From NCBI GenBank assembly GCA_937899725.1, contig CALCCA010000041.1:1-64000 (forward strand): a DNA stretch of 64,000 bases, given 5' to 3'. Below, piece by piece: positions 60,931-64,000 of the stretch (the first letter of the stretch is position 1; each line of letters opens with the position of its first letter). A program made the position numbers and the translations under genes. The notes under the pieces are model-generated. The model ran no database searches. It saw nothing but the letters and a program-made list of their open reading frames with translations, and was not told where the DNA came from. The DNA is from an uncultured Halomicronema sp. (GTDB lineage: Bacteria; Cyanobacteriota; Cyanobacteriia; Phormidesmidales; Phormidesmidaceae).

Positions 60931-61296
60931 TCAGGCGTCTACGAATAAGTCTTCGCCGTCTTGCGTGACGGTAAAACTGGCCGCGTCAGTCGGGGCTTTC
61001 CCCATCGACATCACTTTTTTCGCGACACCGGGTAGCGGCATGCCCACAAAAGATTCCACCCATTCGACATTTTTACCCGTACACACTTCAAACTTAGAAC
61101 CGTGGAAAGGGCAGGTAATCACGCCGTCTTCAAACTTGCCTTTAGCCATGGGCAGCCCCAGGTGAGGACACTTGTTCGCGATCGCGCAATACTGATCACC
61201 CACTTTGGCGACCAGCATCTTCTGACCATTCGCACTGGTTTTGAGAACCTTGTCAGCACTGACATCAGACGCAGCCGCGATTTTGGTTTTAGTCAT
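60931..61296 (-). CDS. Rieske [2Fe-2S] ferredoxin-like protein
   Basis: 121 residues with the two cluster motifs CPH (NKCPHLGLPMAKG) and CPFHGSKF, plus flanking strands. Small soluble Rieske proteins pass electrons to oxygenases or serve in nitrite-reductase-like complexes. No partner oxygenase gene lies nearby, so its role is open. It converges on the exporter operon. Confidence 0.93.
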   Translation of the reverse strand: MTKTKIAAASDVSADKVLKTSANGQKMLVAKVGDQYCAIANKCPHLGLPMAKGKFEDGVITCPFHGSKFEVCTGKNVEWVESFVGMPLPGVAKKVMSMGKAPTDAASFTVTQDGEDLFVDA

Positions 61297-61776
61297 GATA
61301 GAAGCCGCCTAAATTCTGTTGAAAGACTGGGAATTTTTAAAAAGCAATTACCAGATAATACAGGATCAGGCAGCAAAGTCAGACAAGGGGCTTGATTCAC
61401 CACAACATCACTTTCCTAAAAAGCCTGCCCAATAACATGCATGTAGAAATACACCTTGAAAAATTAACGAAACTAGATTTATCCTCGGCAGAGAAAATAA
61501 TCACTTAAGTACACAGAAAACAACGCAAAGAAGGGGATTATTCAACGAGAAAACGACTTGGAGCTTTTGATCTAAGAGCAGCCTTTTAAGCTATTGGGCC
61601 ATGCTGTCATCATTCATGCCCAGCGCTGGACGTGTCTCTACTCCCATTGCCTTTGTTGTCTTGCCGATGGTTTTGTCGATTTTAATCTCTCAAGAAAATC
61701 AAACAGTCAACTGTTTTTTGCCCTTGATCCGCCGTGCCTCTGCTATCCATTAAGCAAAACAATTTTCTCTGAGTGT
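61297..61776. other. Gap without gene
   Basis: About 480 bases, AT-richer than its surroundings. Nothing coding recognised. It contains the promoter region of the Rieske gene. Confidence 0.5.
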
Positions 61777-62328
61777 TTACAGAGAGCGTTCATATGGATC
61801 GCTGTAGCGTCGATACCCGACTTTTTCAAAGGTAGAAATCATCGGCACGTTGTTAACATCCGTGTCACAAAACACGCGCCAAACACCGATCGCTTGCAAT
61901 GTCTTCGTACCCTTTAGTAAAAGGTCGGTTGCCAATCCCTGCCGACGGTATTGAGGCAAAACGCCAATGTAGTAGATGGTGGCTTCTTCCAGTCCATCCT
62001 TGCTGTAGCCCTCATAAATGACGGGCAGGACGAAGCCCACGATCGCACCGACACGATTGATGCCCACTTTCCACCAGTCGTCTTGATACGCAAAGCCATC
62101 CTTCGCTTCGGCGATAAACTTTGCGGCGGCTTGAGCAGCCCCGTACTCCGAGACCTTTTTTTGGTCACTGGCATCCAGCGATTGTTCTATCACCTGAGCC
62201 ACAAGCGAGATAAAGACACCATCCTCCAACGTTGGAACAGCTTTGTAGGCTAACCGCTCAGGAACCTGTATCGGCGGTCTCGGTTCTTCCCAGGCAAAGG
62301 GTTGTTTCCAGTAGGATGCATGGCTCAT
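61777..62328 (-). CDS. GNAT family N-acetyltransferase
   Basis: 183 residues. The GNAT core includes WWKVGINRVGAIVGFVLPVIYEG (beta 4), YYIGVLPQYRRQGLATDLLLKGTKTLQAIGV with the acetyl-CoA pyrophosphate loop QYRRQGLA, and FCDTDVNNVPMISTFEKVGYRRYS. The substrate cannot be told from sequence. It stands alone between the Rieske and MATE genes. Confidence 0.9.
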   Translation of the reverse strand: MSHASYWKQPFAWEEPRPPIQVPERLAYKAVPTLEDGVFISLVAQVIEQSLDASDQKKVSEYGAAQAAAKFIAEAKDGFAYQDDWWKVGINRVGAIVGFVLPVIYEGYSKDGLEEATIYYIGVLPQYRRQGLATDLLLKGTKTLQAIGVWRVFCDTDVNNVPMISTFEKVGYRRYSDPYERSL

Positions 62329-62581
62329 GTGCTAATCCTGTAGGGGGTTCTTCAAGAAAACGATGCGCCCAACCTTTCAGCTTCCGCAAGGGTGATCGCG
62401 ATCGCCGCTTCCCATTCGCTCAAGCACCTCAGAAAACCAGTCGGGTAGGCTTCCTAGCCTGCCGCCACCACCCGTTCGCTCAAAAGCGATGAACGACTCA
62501 GGACGGCCAAGATGGTCATCGGACAAGAGCATACTTACCCCATCGACGCTAGGGCAGGATTTAAAACCCTGCAAGGGTGGC

Positions 62582-63931
62582 TCAGGTGACGGGCTGAGAG
62601 TCTGCGCTCTGCTGACACAGCCGCCGCATCCAGACAAAAGCGCCGATGCCAACGAGCAAATTCGAGACCATGGCTGCTGTGAAAATTCCCGTGGGGCCAG
62701 CGACTTGACTGCCCAGGTATGCTAGCGGAATGTAGAGCCCAAACATGTGAATGCCGGTCATGACGATGGAAGGCAAGGGCTTACCCATTGCATTCAGCGC
62801 TGCACTCGATACTTGAATAATGCCGATCGCGCCGTAGCTAAACGGCACCAGCCACAGGTAACGCGCCGCCACCGCCACCACCGCCGGATCGGGGTTAAAA
62901 AGACTCGTGAGGAACGGGCTGCTAAAGGCGAGGGTAATCAGCATCAACAGCCCCCAACCGACACAAAAGAGATAGCTCTGGCGGAGAGCAAGCTGCACGC
63001 GATCGAGTCGTTGAGCGCCCCAGTTTTGCCCCACAAACGGGCCGATGCTCGACGAGGTGGCGATGATGGCAATCAACGCGAGGGACTCTAACCGCGAGGC
63101 AATGCCAAACCCCGCCACGGTCGAAGCCCCATACACCGCCAAAAAGCTGGTAATGACGCCGACTGAGATGGGGCTGATCATACTGGCAGCAGCGGCGGGC
63201 AGTCCCACGGTTAAAATGTCGCGCCAGCACCACAGAGTTTCCTTGAGATCGGGAATCTGGCTGGAGAGCAGCTTTTCTTGAAAGCGCAGTATCAGCAAGG
63301 AGGCCACCAGGGCGATCGCCCGCGCAATCACCGTGGCCAGCGCCGCGCCCTGCAGCTCTAATCGAGGAAAGCCCCAGGCACCCGTAATCAACAGCGGATC
63401 GAGCAAGATGTTCGTCCCTGCTGAGAGGGTCATGATAATGCTGGGGGTTAGCGTGTTGCCCGCCGCCCGAATGGCACTGTTACCCACCATCGGCACCACC
63501 AAAAACACCATGCCGAAATACCAAATGCGCATGTATTCGTGGATGTAGGGCATGACCTCTGGCCCCGCCCCCAGCGCCCGAAACAGCGGCTCGATGGTGA
63601 ACAGACCCACGGCCACAAAGAGGACGACTGCCGTGAGTGCCAGGGTCAGACTGTTGGTCGTAAAGCGCTGCACCCGGCGCATGTCGCCTTCTCCGATCGC
63701 CCGCGCAATCACCGATGACGTGCCGATGCCCAGGCCAAAGGCCAAGTTGCCCAAGGTCATCACGACAGGAAAAGTGAAGCTCATGGCGGCAAGTTGGGCC
63801 GTTCCAAGCTGGCCGACAAAATACGTATCCACCAGGTTGAAGGTAATCAGAGCAAAGATACCCCACACCATCGGCAGGGTCAGCTTTACGAGCTGCTGGC
63901 CCACAGGCCCTTCGGTTAATCGCTGCGCCAT
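62582..63931 (-). CDS. MATE family efflux transporter
   Basis: 449 residues, twelve helices in two homologous halves. It starts GPVGQQLVKLTLPMVWGIFALITFNLVDTYFVGQLGTAQLAAMSFTFPV, typical of the DinF/NorM-like MATE group, with conserved IARAIGEGD and FVGQNWGA stretches. It exports cationic drugs or metabolites using Na+ or H+. ATG 63931. It lies at the window edge, transcribed inward. Confidence 0.94.
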   Translation of the reverse strand: MAQRLTEGPVGQQLVKLTLPMVWGIFALITFNLVDTYFVGQLGTAQLAAMSFTFPVVMTLGNLAFGLGIGTSSVIARAIGEGDMRRVQRFTTNSLTLALTAVVLFVAVGLFTIEPLFRALGAGPEVMPYIHEYMRIWYFGMVFLVVPMVGNSAIRAAGNTLTPSIIMTLSAGTNILLDPLLITGAWGFPRLELQGAALATVIARAIALVASLLILRFQEKLLSSQIPDLKETLWCWRDILTVGLPAAAASMISPISVGVITSFLAVYGASTVAGFGIASRLESLALIAIIATSSSIGPFVGQNWGAQRLDRVQLALRQSYLFCVGWGLLMLITLAFSSPFLTSLFNPDPAVVAVAARYLWLVPFSYGAIGIIQVSSAALNAMGKPLPSIVMTGIHMFGLYIPLAYLGSQVAGPTGIFTAAMVSNLLVGIGAFVWMRRLCQQSADSQPVT

Positions 63932-64000
63932 AAATTGAGTCCTGATGGGGATGGTTCTCAGTAGTCACGGCAGATCAGCCGGCCGCTCTACTGCCGAGCA

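Overview
The window is cyanobacterial chromosome, or large-replicon, DNA. The HIP1 octamer GCGATCGC is scattered through most genes. It also carries cyanobacterial hallmarks: a VKOR-thioredoxin fusion, an NTRC-type thioredoxin reductase-thioredoxin fusion, two DevBCA-type exporters and two DUF1400 alpha/beta hydrolases. Gene content and style suggest a filamentous, Leptolyngbya-like lineage, but the genus is not determined.

Layout. 0.4-4.3 kb: thiol redox genes, a DUF2809 protein and a TMEM175-type channel broken by an amber codon. 4.5-9.0 kb: a TetR regulator, a 16-bp palindromic operator over a promoter, and DevB-DevC-DevA. 9.3-13.6 kb: a hydrolase and a flotillin/YqiJ membrane-domain pair. 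13.7-21.2 kb: a decaying accessory zone with two insertion sequences, a ruined HXXEE gene, and four related AraC-type regulators (two whole, two ruined) around a short-chain dehydrogenase. 21.6-25.8 kb: secreted proteins, including an unusual calcium-repeat AhpD-like protein and an outer-membrane barrel. 26.4-31 kb: NAD(P)-binding oxidoreductases, a siderophore-interacting flavoprotein, gene remnants and another AraC regulator. 31.8-46.8 kb: an MscS channel, an RND pump with small membrane partners, a CocE hydrolase, a K+-channel-like protein, a second DUF1400 hydrolase and an intact IS4-family element.

46.9-54.9 kb, all on the minus strand, is the most striking part: a long tRNA array (L-array). 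It has 25 intact-looking tRNA genes plus four interrupted or degraded ones in 2.9 kb. They are flanked by RtcB RNA ligase, a DIP1984-family protein, three unrecognised small proteins and an HNH endonuclease. A matching palindrome (TATACTACA-NN-TGTAGTATA type) overlaps a sigma70-like promoter both in front of the array and in front of the HNH gene. The HNH leader also holds a Rho-independent terminator just before the ribosome binding site, and an open frame before it. Published work on cyanobacterial L-arrays describes them as silent supernumerary tRNA sets induced when translation is impaired. The operators, attenuator and RNA ligase here fit an inducible tRNA reserve or repair unit. Odd features are Leu-anticodon tRNAs with short variable arms and small genomic repeats inserted into tRNA genes.

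55.2-64 kb: a frameshifted Uma2 gene, a VOC protein, a second exporter (DevB, two different DevC-like permeases, DevA), a Rieske protein, a GNAT acetyltransferase and a MATE exporter.
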